A stretch of DNA of 64,000 nucleotides from Azoarcus sp. PA01 (GTDB lineage: Bacteria > Pseudomonadota > Gammaproteobacteria > Burkholderiales > Rhodocyclaceae): positions 1,860,001 through 1,924,000 of the forward strand of contig LARU01000002.1 of NCBI GenBank assembly GCA_001274695.2. Reading direction: 5' to 3'. A model generated the notes under the pieces. It worked only from the letters and a program-made list of their open reading frames with translations. It was not told where the DNA came from and searched no databases. Position numbers and translations under genes: made by a program. Position 1 is the first letter of the stretch, and each line of letters begins with the position of its first letter. Positions 55,736-62,499 of the stretch are shown here, piece by piece.

Positions 55736-55749
55736 ATGATTGTGATCAA
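55736..55749. promoter_or_regulatory. FNR/DNR-like box
   Basis: ATGAT-TGTG-ATCAA matches the FNR/DNR consensus TTGAT-N4-ATCAA at nine of ten fixed positions. It sits between the inverted repeats and the -24/-12 promoter. On the minus strand a TGGAAT at 55713-55708 is correctly placed for a class II promoter of the activator gene. It would link the module to oxygen or NO control. Confidence 0.55.
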
Positions 55750-55763
55750 TGCTTTGCCGGATG

Positions 55764-55779
55764 TGGCACAGTGCTGGCT
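55764..55779 (+). promoter_or_regulatory. Sigma-54 (-24/-12) promoter of the haem-copper operon
   Basis: TGGCAC-AGTGC-TGGCT has the invariant GG and GC pairs separated by exactly ten bases and differs from TGGCACG-N4-TTGCW at two positions. A start near 55790 would precede the subunit II gene by 30-50 nt. A sigma-54 activator is encoded divergently 120 bp away, which strongly supports the assignment. Confidence 0.68.
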
Positions 55780-55838
55780 AAGAGAATGCAAGGGGGACGG
55801 CTTGTCCCGAAGACGATCGCATGACAGGAGAATTCACC

Positions 55839-56369
55839 GTGCAACCAATCGCTTGGCAAATATCGCTGGTGCTGATGGCGCTCGTCGCGTTCGGCTTTGC
55901 CTTTGTCGCCATCAATTCCGGGCGGCGCCAGGAAGACTATTCGCCCCTGCAAAAAAGTGCTTATCGCCTGCGCACGCGCCTTTTCTGGGGCCTCGTGCTG
56001 GTGTTCGGCCCGGCGATGATCTACACGCTGCTCGAGCTGCCGTACGACGCGGCGCGCGCGAACACCGGGGCGGGGCCGGTACAGGTCGTCGAGGCGACAG
56101 GTTACCAGTGGCGCTGGGAACTCAGTCAGGATCACGTCGCTGTCGGCCAGCCGGTCGAGTTCCGTATCACGAGCGCTGATGTCAATCACGGCTTCGGCAT
56201 CTACGACGCGAACCTGCATCTGGTCGCGCAGACGCAGGCGATGCCCGGCTACACGAACACGCTGCGCCACACCTTCAGCGAGGAAGGGACGTACAAGATC
56301 CTGTGCATGGAGTACTGCGGCCTCGCGCACCACAACATGTTGACCGAAATCCGGGTCGGCGCTCAGTAA
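55839..56369 (+). CDS. Haem-copper oxidoreductase subunit II with CuA site
   Basis: From the GTG at 55839, which has AGGAG 8 bp before it, the protein has 176 residues; an in-frame ATG at 55821 lacks a good ribosome site. Two hydrophobic segments (about 4-25 and 48-65) anchor a cupredoxin domain. The CuA ligands are complete: H117 in DVNHGFGIY, then C156, E158, C160, H164 and M167 in CMEYCGLAHHNM. The aromatic patch GYQWRWEL is present. It passes electrons from a periplasmic donor to subunit I, encoded 14 bp downstream. The short form resembles ba3-type enzymes. Confidence 0.9.
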   Translation: MQPIAWQISLVLMALVAFGFAFVAINSGRRQEDYSPLQKSAYRLRTRLFWGLVLVFGPAMIYTLLELPYDAARANTGAGPVQVVEATGYQWRWELSQDHVAVGQPVEFRITSADVNHGFGIYDANLHLVAQTQAMPGYTNTLRHTFSEEGTYKILCMEYCGLAHHNMLTEIRVGAQ

Positions 56370-56383
56370 CGGAGGAGACGAAC

Positions 56384-57871
56384 GTGGCGACCTACACTTA
56401 CGAACATATTCCCGACCAGGGCGCGAAAGCCGGCGTGCTGGCCTATCTCGCGACCTCGGCGGTCGTGCTGCTGCTGATGATGGTCTTCGGCCTGCTGATG
56501 CGGCTCGAGCAGGCGCAGTGGATCTCGCTCGGCGCGATCCGCTTCTACGAACTGATGACCTTGCACGGCGCGGGCATGGTCGGCATCGCGGCGATCGCCG
56601 GCGCGTCGATCATGTGGCACTTCCTGCGCCAGTACGTCGATCTGTCGGCGCGCATCTTCGTCGCGAACCTCGTTTTGTTCCTCGGCGGCGTCGTGATGAT
56701 CCTCGGCAGCGTGCTGCTCGGGCATTTCCATGGCGCGTGGACGTTCCTCTACCCGCTGCCGGGCAAGTCGATGGGCTTGTGGAGCCCGGGCGCCGCAGCG
56801 CTCTTCATGAGCGGGCTGCTCGTCATCGGCGTCGGCTTCCTGCTGCTGCACCTCGACGTCGCACGCGCGCTCGTCGCACGCTACGGGAACTTCTCGCGCG
56901 CGCTCGGCTGGCCGCAGCTCTTCGGCCACGACGACGGCAAGGCTCCGCCCCCGACCATCGTCGCGAGCGCGATGGTCACCATCGTCAATGTCATCGGCCT
57001 GGTCGTCGGCGCGAGCATCCTGGCGATGATGCTGGTGAACCTCTACGTGCCCGAGTTCGACATCGATCCGCTTCTTGCGAAAGGCATGATCTACTTCTTC
57101 GGCCACATCTTCATCAACGCGACGATCTACATGGCGGTGATCGGCGTCTATGAGATCCTGCCGCGCTACACGCAGCGGCCGTGGAAGTCGAACAAGGTGT
57201 TCCTCGCGTCGTGGACCGCATCGACGCTGATGGTGATGTTCATCTTCCCGCACCATCTGCTGATGGACTTCGCGTTCCCGAAGTGGATGCTGATCATGGG
57301 CCACATCATCGGCTACCTGAACACCGTGCCGATCCTCGTCGTCACCGGCTACGGCGCGCTGATGATCGTGTATCGCTCGGGGATCCGCTGGGACATGGCG
57401 TCGAAGCTGCTGTTCCTGTCGCTGTTCGGCTGGGCGGCGGGCGCGATGCCGGCGTTCATCGACGGCACGATCACGGTCAACTACGTGATGCACAACACGC
57501 TGTGGGTGCCCGGCCATTTCCACACCTACCTGCTGCTCGGCATGGTGACGATGGTGTTCGGCTTCATGTACTACCTCGGCAAGCCGAGCGACGAGCACGA
57601 CGATCATCTGGTCGACCGCATCGCGTTCTGGCTCTTCACGTCGTCGGTGCTCGGCTTCACGATGAGCTTCCTGTATTCCGGCAAGGAAAGCGTCGCGCGC
57701 CGCTACGCTGCCCACTTGCCCGAATGGGTGCCGTACGACCGCATCGCGTCGGTGTTTGCGGTGCTCGTGATCGCGTCGTCGCTGGTGTTCATCGTGCGCT
57801 TCTTCTCCCGCATCGGGCTCGCGCGCCACGACTACCAGCGTGCGCCGGTTGCGCGCAGCGCCCCCGCATGA
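56384..57871 (+). CDS. Haem-copper oxidoreductase catalytic subunit, B-type-like with Tyr to Asn; candidate NO reductase
   Basis: The protein has 495 residues (GTG start, GGAGGAG in front) and about 12 helices. Low-spin haem ligands are H61 and H380, the high-spin ligand H378 (HNTLWVPGHFH, as in ba3 oxidase), and the CuB ligands H241, H290 and H291. In ba3 oxidase the first CuB histidine is followed four residues on by the cross-linked tyrosine; here the segment reads GHIFINATIYM and that position is N245. Y256 keeps the place of a ba3 K-channel tyrosine. Lack of the redox tyrosine argues against oxygen reduction and for nitric-oxide reduction, as in recently described tyrosine-less NOR families. 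Automatic annotation would call it cytochrome c oxidase subunit I. Confidence 0.85.
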   Translation: MATYTYEHIPDQGAKAGVLAYLATSAVVLLLMMVFGLLMRLEQAQWISLGAIRFYELMTLHGAGMVGIAAIAGASIMWHFLRQYVDLSARIFVANLVLFLGGVVMILGSVLLGHFHGAWTFLYPLPGKSMGLWSPGAAALFMSGLLVIGVGFLLLHLDVARALVARYGNFSRALGWPQLFGHDDGKAPPPTIVASAMVTIVNVIGLVVGASILAMMLVNLYVPEFDIDPLLAKGMIYFFGHIFINATIYMAVIGVYEILPRYTQRPWKSNKVFLASWTASTLMVMFIFPHHLLMDFAFPKWMLIMGHIIGYLNTVPILVVTGYGALMIVYRSGIRWDMASKLLFLSLFGWAAGAMPAFIDGTITVNYVMHNTLWVPGHFHTYLLLGMVTMVFGFMYYLGKPSDEHDDHLVDRIAFWLFTSSVLGFTMSFLYSGKESVARRYAAHLPEWVPYDRIASVFAVLVIASSLVFIVRFFSRIGLARHDYQRAPVARSAPA

Positions 57872-57881
57872 GTCCGGGTCG

Positions 57882-58496
57882 ATGAGTACGGCCGCGCGCA
57901 GCGTCGTCCTGACGGTGCTGGTGAGCGTTCTCGGCACCGGCGCGTTCTGGTGGGGGACTGACGGTTTCAGCGCATTCACCGCTGAAACCGCCCGCCGGGC
58001 GGACATCCTGCGCGCGCCGCGCCCGCTGCCCGCGGCGGTCCTCGAAGACCAGGACGGCCGCGTCTTCGGCCTCGACGACTACCGCGGGCGCTTGCTCGCG
58101 GTCGAATTCATCTACACGCGCTGCACGACGATCTGCCGCAGCCTCGGCATGGCATTCAAACAGATCCGCGACCGCGTGCCCGCCGACGCCCTCGGGCGGG
58201 ACGTCGCATTGCTGAGCATCAGCTTCGACCCCGAGCGCGATGATTCGGCGAGTCTCAAGCTCTACGGCAGCAGTCACGGCGCCGATGGCGAGCACTGGCG
58301 CATCGCGCGAGTGCGGGACGCGGCGCAGCTGCAGGCGCTTCTCGAGGCGTTCGGCGTCGTCGTGATCCCGGACCGCTTTGGCGGGTTCGAGCACAACGCC
58401 GCGATCCACCTCGTCGACCGCGACGGGCGCCTCGTCGAAATCAGCGATCTCGAGGCGCCGCTGCAGTTTGCCGAGAAGCTCGCGGAGGCGCTGTGA
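57882..58496 (+). CDS. SCO1/SenC-type copper chaperone
   Basis: The protein has 204 residues with an N-terminal membrane anchor (SVVLTVLVSVLGTGAFWWG) and a periplasmic thioredoxin fold. Copper ligands are C81 and C85 in YTRCTTIC and H171 in FEHNAAIHLVD. SCO proteins deliver copper to, or reduce, the CuA site. It begins 10 bp after subunit I, in line with assembly of the CuA subunit encoded in the same operon. The histidine region differs slightly from the usual DHS motif. Confidence 0.9.
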   Translation: MSTAARSVVLTVLVSVLGTGAFWWGTDGFSAFTAETARRADILRAPRPLPAAVLEDQDGRVFGLDDYRGRLLAVEFIYTRCTTICRSLGMAFKQIRDRVPADALGRDVALLSISFDPERDDSASLKLYGSSHGADGEHWRIARVRDAAQLQALLEAFGVVVIPDRFGGFEHNAAIHLVDRDGRLVEISDLEAPLQFAEKLAEAL

Positions 58497-59143
58497 TCGC
58501 CGCGCTCGCCCGTCCGCAACTGGGTTTTCGCGTGCTCGGCGCGCTGTATCTGCTGCTCGCGGCGCCGCCGCTGCGCACAGCGCTCGAAGCGACGATGAGC
58601 GGCCACATGCTGGTGCAGATTCCGCTGCTCGCCGCGATCGGCTTCGTCGCGTGCCGCCTGCTGCCGGTAGCGTGGCAGGAGCGCCTGCTCGACGCGGGCG
58701 GCGGTGCGGTGCCGTATGTCGTGGTGGCGATCTTCGCGTCGAGCTGGTGGATGCTGCCGCGTGCGCTCGACGACGCGCTCGCGAGCCCGCTCGTCGAAGC
58801 GGTGAAGTTCATCAGCCTGCCCGGGCTCGTCGGGCTGCCGCTCGCGCTGGCGTGGCGCCGGCTCGGGCCGATCGGGCGCGGCTTCGTCTGGACCAACTTC
58901 ATCAGCATGCTCGCGGTGCTCGGCTGGCTGTACATCGCCGCGCCGGTGCGCGTATGCAACAGCTACCTCGTCGACCAGCAGGAGAGTGCCGGCTGGCTGA
59001 TGGTGAAGCTCGCGCTGCTGCTGTTCGCCGGCTGGCTCGGCAGTCTGTTCGTCGGCGGCGGGGGAAGTCCTGCGCTGTCGGCCGCGGAGCAGGCGGCCCC
59101 CCGGCGGGCGCCGAGCGGCGACGGTGGCCCGGAGCGCAACTGA
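58493..59143 (+). CDS. Membrane protein, CtaG-like assembly factor candidate
   Basis: Translation begins at a GTG overlapping the SCO stop (GTGA). The 216-residue protein has about six membrane helices and a disordered C-terminal tail. SGHMLVQIPLLAAIGF and the segment 'NSYLVDQQESAGWLMVKLAL' resemble the HMxQH and DQQ-AG-xMW regions of the caa3-type CtaG family, which helps to insert CuB. The similarity is weak, and a more neutral name is uncharacterised membrane protein of the oxidoreductase operon. Its coupling to the SCO gene supports an assembly role. Confidence 0.6.
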   Translation: MIAALARPQLGFRVLGALYLLLAAPPLRTALEATMSGHMLVQIPLLAAIGFVACRLLPVAWQERLLDAGGGAVPYVVVAIFASSWWMLPRALDDALASPLVEAVKFISLPGLVGLPLALAWRRLGPIGRGFVWTNFISMLAVLGWLYIAAPVRVCNSYLVDQQESAGWLMVKLALLLFAGWLGSLFVGGGGSPALSAAEQAAPRRAPSGDGGPERN

Positions 59144-59150
59144 ACGGGCT

Positions 59151-60035
59151 TCAGACTTTGCGCGCGAGCCACACGCCGGACACGGCGATCACCATTCCGG
59201 CGAGCGCGAACCCGGTGAGCGTCTCGCCGAACAGCAGCCACGCCATCAGCGCCGTCGTCGGCGGCGTGAGATAGAACAGGCTCGCGACGTTGACCGCGCT
59301 GCCGCTGCGGATCAGCAGGTTCAGCAGGCTGATCGCGCCGAGCGACAGCACCAGCACCAGCCACATTATCGCGAACACGAACTCGCCGCTCCAGTCGATC
59401 TGCATCGTCTCGGTGCGGCTCGCGAAAAACGCGGTGACGAGCAGGCACGGCACGAACTGGATGACCGAGCCGGTGCGCAGGTCGAAGGACGGGCAGAAGC
59501 GCTTCTGGTACAGCGTCCCGGCGGTAATCCCGGCGAGCGCCGCGAGCGCCGGCGCGAGCATCCAGCCGAGCTGGGCGGACGATCCGTTGCCGAACGCGAC
59601 CTTGTTGCTGACGACCAGCGTCACGCCGATGAAACCGAGCGCGAGCCCGGCCCATTGCCGCGCGGTGACGCGTTCGCCGAGCAGCCAGCCGGCGCCGAGC
59701 GCGGTGAGCAGCGGCTGCATGCCGACGACGAGCGCCGCGACGCCGGTCGGCAGGCCGCGGTGCAGCGTCATGAAGACGCCGCCGAGATAGGTCGCGTGCA
59801 CGAGCAGGCCGGCGACGCCGATATGCGCCGCCTGGCGCCAGTCGTTCGGCCAGCGCGCGCGGGTCGCGAGCGCCAGCACGGCCATCAGCGCGATCACCAG
59901 CACATAGCGCGTCGAAAGAAAGGTCAGGGGCTCGGCGTAGGGCAGGCCGAACTTCGCGCCGATGAAGCCGGTGCTCCACAGAAGCACGAACAGCAGCGGG
60001 GCGGCGGCGGTGAGGGAAGGCGGCAGGGTCGGCAT
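59151..60035 (-). CDS. EamA/DMT family transporter
   Basis: The protein has 294 residues and ten membrane helices in two EamA repeats (each about 140 residues). The first begins 'LLFVLLWSTGFIGAKFGLPY', the second 'ALAALAGITAGTLYQKRFCP'. DMT carriers move amino acids, metabolites or aromatic compounds across the inner membrane; the substrate is unknown. It is convergent with the haem-copper operon (7 bp gap). Its upstream region carries the same TGTTTGA-N2-TCAAACA operator as hcrCAB, 67 bp before the start, which suggests a link to aromatic metabolism. Confidence 0.87.
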   Translation of the reverse strand: MPTLPPSLTAAAPLLFVLLWSTGFIGAKFGLPYAEPLTFLSTRYVLVIALMAVLALATRARWPNDWRQAAHIGVAGLLVHATYLGGVFMTLHRGLPTGVAALVVGMQPLLTALGAGWLLGERVTARQWAGLALGFIGVTLVVSNKVAFGNGSSAQLGWMLAPALAALAGITAGTLYQKRFCPSFDLRTGSVIQFVPCLLVTAFFASRTETMQIDWSGEFVFAIMWLVLVLSLGAISLLNLLIRSGSAVNVASLFYLTPPTTALMAWLLFGETLTGFALAGMVIAVSGVWLARKV

Positions 60036-60101
60036 CGGTCAGCGGGCGGCTCGCGCGGAATGGAAAATGGCGGAACCACGCAATCTTACCGTTCATCAAT
60101 T

Positions 60102-60117
60102 TGTTTGAGTTCAAACA
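60102..60117. promoter_or_regulatory. Operator upstream of the EamA gene, matching that of hcrCAB
   Basis: TGTTTGA-GT-TCAAACA has the same 7 bp arms as the palindrome at 17022-17037. On the minus strand it is followed two bases later by TTGATG, which also follows the hcr site. It lies between the yebC terminator and the EamA start, so it belongs to the EamA promoter. Confidence 0.65.
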
Positions 60118-60123
60118 TTGACG

Positions 60124-60147
60124 AAAAAAACCGCCCGGTGGGCGGTT
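60124..60147 (-). terminator. Intrinsic terminator of yebC
   Basis: On the minus strand AACCGCCC-ACC-GGGCGGTT forms an 8 bp stem with a 3 nt loop, followed by seven T residues (60130-60124). It starts 20 bp after the yebC stop. It separates yebC from the EamA gene on the same strand. Confidence 0.88.
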
Positions 60148-60167
60148 CGTTGCGGGGGTGCGGCGCC

Positions 60168-60893
60168 TTATTCGTCGATCACGGCCGACGTATATACGTC
60201 CTGGACGTCGTCGAGCGATTCGAGCGCATCGAGCAGCTTCTGCATCCGCTCGGCATCGCCGCCGGAGAGTTCGGTCTCGTTCTGCGGCTTCATCGTGACT
60301 TCGCCGAACTCGGCCCTGAAGCCGGCCTTCTCGAGCGCATCCTTGACGTTCGTGTACTCGTACGGCGCCGTGAGGACTTCGATCGAGCCGTCGTCGTTCG
60401 TCACGACGTCTTCGGCCCCGGCCTCGAGCGCGGCTTCCATCAGCGCGTCCTCGCTCGTGCCCGGGGCGAACATCAGCTGGCCGCAGTGCTTGAACTGGAA
60501 CGCGACGCAGCCGTCGGTGCCCATGTTGCCGCCGTATTTCGAGAACGCGTGGCGCACGTCGGCGACGGTGCGCGTTTTGTTGTCAGTGAGGCAATCGACC
60601 ATCACGGCCGCGCCGCCGATGCCGTAACCCTCGTAACGGGCTTCCTCGTAGCTGACGCCGTCGAGTTCCCCGGTGCCGCGTTTGATCGCGCGGTCGATGT
60701 TCTCGCCGGGCATGTTCTCGGCCTTCGCCTTGTCCACCGCCAGGCGCAGGCGCGGATTGAAGTTCGGATCGCCGCCGCCCATGCGCGCGGCGACGGTGAT
60801 CTCCTTGATCAGCTTGGTGAATACCTTGCCCCGCTTGGCGTCCTGACGACCCTTGCGGTGCTGGATGTTGGCCCACTTGGAATGACCCGCCAT
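60168..60893 (-). CDS. yebC: YebC/PmpR family protein (translation / transcription factor)
   Basis: The protein has 241 residues with the standard start [20 protein letters not shown]. '[18 protein letters not shown]', [13 protein letters not shown] and [19 protein letters not shown] are family signatures. Homologues act as regulators in some bacteria, and as factors that relieve ribosome stalling at proline stretches. A TATAAT lies 40 bp before the ATG and an intrinsic terminator follows, so it appears to be a single-gene unit. It is divergent from the SLOG-like gene. Confidence 0.94.
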   Translation of the reverse strand: MAGHSKWANIQHRKGRQDAKRGKVFTKLIKEITVAARMGGGDPNFNPRLRLAVDKAKAENMPGENIDRAIKRGTGELDGVSYEEARYEGYGIGGAAVMVDCLTDNKTRTVADVRHAFSKYGGNMGTDGCVAFQFKHCGQLMFAPGTSEDALMEAALEAGAEDVVTNDDGSIEVLTAPYEYTNVKDALEKAGFRAEFGEVTMKPQNETELSGGDAERMQKLLDALESLDDVQDVYTSAVIDE

Positions 60894-60934
60894 AAAATCC
60901 CCGATACTGCCGATTGCGATTGAAAATGGCGGCC

Positions 60935-60940
60935 ATTATA
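60935..60940 (-). promoter_or_regulatory. -10 element of yebC promoter
   Basis: On the minus strand CTG-TATAAT-GG provides a perfect -10 hexamer 41 bp before the yebC ATG. The -35 region (GGGGCA at 17 bp spacing) is poor. Confidence 0.55.
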
Positions 60941-61208
60941 CAGGCGCGCGCCGGCCGTGCCCCGGCAGCGCTCGTTCGCGAGGTCTGGTAGAGTGGCGCC
61001 GCGCGGTCGGCGCGCTCGCTCCCGATAACCGGTTTGCATTGTCGGCCGGTGCTGCACGGATTTCGACGGAAGCTGCAGCACCGGGCGGGGGCGGGGGTTT
61101 TTTGCGCCGCCCGCGCGACGCTCGGCTCTCTTGCTCATGAATGCCATATCCGCTCCGTGATCTGCGGATTTCACGGGGCTTCGAAAACCGACGCCCGAGG
61201 AAATTGAA
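60941..61208 (+). other. Leader region with long hairpin before the SLOG-like gene
   Basis: About 270 bp without a gene. It contains an 11 bp perfect inverted repeat, CCGGTGCTGCA (61046-61056) / TGCAGCACCGG (61074-61084), followed by a G-rich run and TTTTTT at 61098-61103. A second pair GGGCGG/CCGCCC encloses the T-run, and a third, CCGTGA/TCACGG, lies near 61165-61187. The layout resembles an intrinsic terminator with a possible alternative fold in the leader of the downstream gene. I do not recognise a known riboswitch. Confidence 0.45.
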
Positions 61209-61826
61209 GTGACGGCCAGTTCTTCCCTTGCGCTGCCCTTTGTGCCGCGTCGGGTTTTTTTGTTCAGCGGCCACCGCATCGACGCGCCCGACCGGCGTAC
61301 GCCACGTTTCCCGGCCGCCCGGGAAGCTGTCGCGGCACGCGGCATCGCAGAGGCCCTCGACGCATGGGAAGCCGGCGCCGGCGATCTGGCGCTCGCGCAG
61401 GGCGCGAGCGGCGGCGACATCCTGTTTCTGGAAGCGTGCCGCGCCCGCGGCGTGCACCTGCAGATGCTGCTGCCGTTCGACGAAGCGCAGTTCATCGAAT
61501 GCAAGATCCTGCCGTCGCTCGACGGCGAACGCTGGCGGGAGCGCTACCTTGCGTTGAAAGGTAGCCTCGCGTCGCCGCCGCTGGTCATGCCGGCGCGGCC
61601 GATCACGCTTGCGCACCTCGCGGTTCCCGAAAACGCCGCCCCCTGCGAGCGCTGCAATCTGTGGTCGCTCGACATCGCCCTCCGCTGGGGCGCGGACAGG
61701 CTGCGCTTCCTGTGCCTGTGGAACGGCGGCGGGGCGGACGGCGCCGGCGGCACTGCGCACCTGTACCGTGAAACCCGGCGCCGCGGCGCGCAAGTGGTGT
61801 GGCTCGACACGCGCTCGTTGTGGTGA
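61209..61826 (+). CDS. SLOG-like Rossmann-fold hypothetical protein
   Basis: The protein has 205 residues, with a GTG start and GAGGAA in front. The N-terminal two thirds has the pattern of a SLOG/TIR-related Rossmann domain: VFLFSGHRIDAPDR, then 'DLALAQGASGGDILFLEACR' and ARGVHLQMLLPFDEAQF. This glycine-rich GASGGD turn is used for nucleotide or nucleotide-sugar binding in relatives. The C-terminal part contains CERCNLW and 'FLCLWNGGGADGAGGTAHLY', which I do not recognise. SLOG proteins often take part in nucleotide signalling or defence; nothing nearby supports either. Confidence 0.6.
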   Translation: MTASSSLALPFVPRRVFLFSGHRIDAPDRRTPRFPAAREAVAARGIAEALDAWEAGAGDLALAQGASGGDILFLEACRARGVHLQMLLPFDEAQFIECKILPSLDGERWRERYLALKGSLASPPLVMPARPITLAHLAVPENAAPCERCNLWSLDIALRWGADRLRFLCLWNGGGADGAGGTAHLYRETRRRGAQVVWLDTRSLW

Positions 61827-61909
61827 GCGCGGCGCGTTTCGGCAACGCGCGCCCGCTGCGCCGCTGAACGGCCGGCGGCGTCGGAAGCCGCCGGTCGAAT
61901 GCGGGAAAA

Positions 61910-62200
61910 CTATTTCGACTTCGCGACCTGCTTTTTCGCGCCGCTTACGGTGAGCTGCTCGCGCAGCTGGGCGACCGATTTATCCCCGATTCCGGGCACT
62001 TTCGTCAGATCGTCGACGCTCGCGAAAGCACCGTTCACCTTGCGGTATTCGACGATCGCCTTGGCTTTCGCCGGCCCGATTCCCTTGACCGTTTCGAGTG
62101 CGGCGGCGTCCGCGGTATTGACGTCGACCGGCCCCTCAGCGAGCGCCGCAAGTGGCGACAGGGCGAGGGCGAAGAGCAGCGAACGAAGCAGTTTGTTCAC
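61910..62200 (-). CDS. ComEA-type helix-hairpin-helix DNA-binding protein
   Basis: From a GTG with GGAGGT 6 bp before it, the precursor has 96 residues: a signal peptide (NKLLRSLLFALALSPLAALA) and one DNA-binding domain with two HhH motifs, ETVKGIGPAKAKAIVEYR and LTKVPGIGDKSVAQLREQ, preceded by 'VDVNTADAAALE'. It is the short proteobacterial form of ComEA, which binds incoming DNA in the periplasm during natural transformation. No other competence gene is near. An ATG 8 codons upstream (62224) is a weaker start. Confidence 0.88.
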   Translation of the reverse strand: MNKLLRSLLFALALSPLAALAEGPVDVNTADAAALETVKGIGPAKAKAIVEYRKVNGAFASVDDLTKVPGIGDKSVAQLREQLTVSGAKKQVAKSK

Positions 62201-62412
62201 GTGAGTACCTCCAGGCGGGTTCATGCCATATGGCAAATGCAATTTACGAGCCGCCACGGAAGATGTCAATGGTATTTAATCTGGGTCGCAAGGCTTGCGG
62301 CAGCAGCGACTTTGCTGCACCGAGCAGCGGGTGCGGCACGCGGCCTGCGTGTCTCGAGGATTTTCGGCACCGTCATCGAGTCGCGCTCGGCGCGCTCGAC
62401 CGGCTGCGAATG

Positions 62413-62444
62413 GACAAAGACCACCTGCTTCGGTGGTCTTTGTC
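62413..62444 (-). terminator. Strong hairpin, probable terminator of the helicase gene
   Basis: A perfect 13 bp inverted repeat GACAAAGACCACC (62413-62425) / GGTGGTCTTTGTC (62432-62444) has a 6 nt loop. It lies 55 bp past the helicase stop. The AAAG/CTTT ends give a short T-tract on both strands, so it may stop transcription in either direction. The rest of the 299 bp between comEA and the helicase gene shows no gene. Confidence 0.78.
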
Positions 62445-62499
62445 AAAAGCTCGTCGGCACGCAGCGAGGCTGAGCCCCGTGCGCTGCCCAGCGCGGCGT

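Noticed and set aside
55839..57871. Plain aerobic ba3-type cytochrome c oxidase
   Set aside because: The tyrosine four residues after the first CuB histidine is replaced by asparagine and the operon has sigma-54/FNR-like control, so the default label is doubtful.
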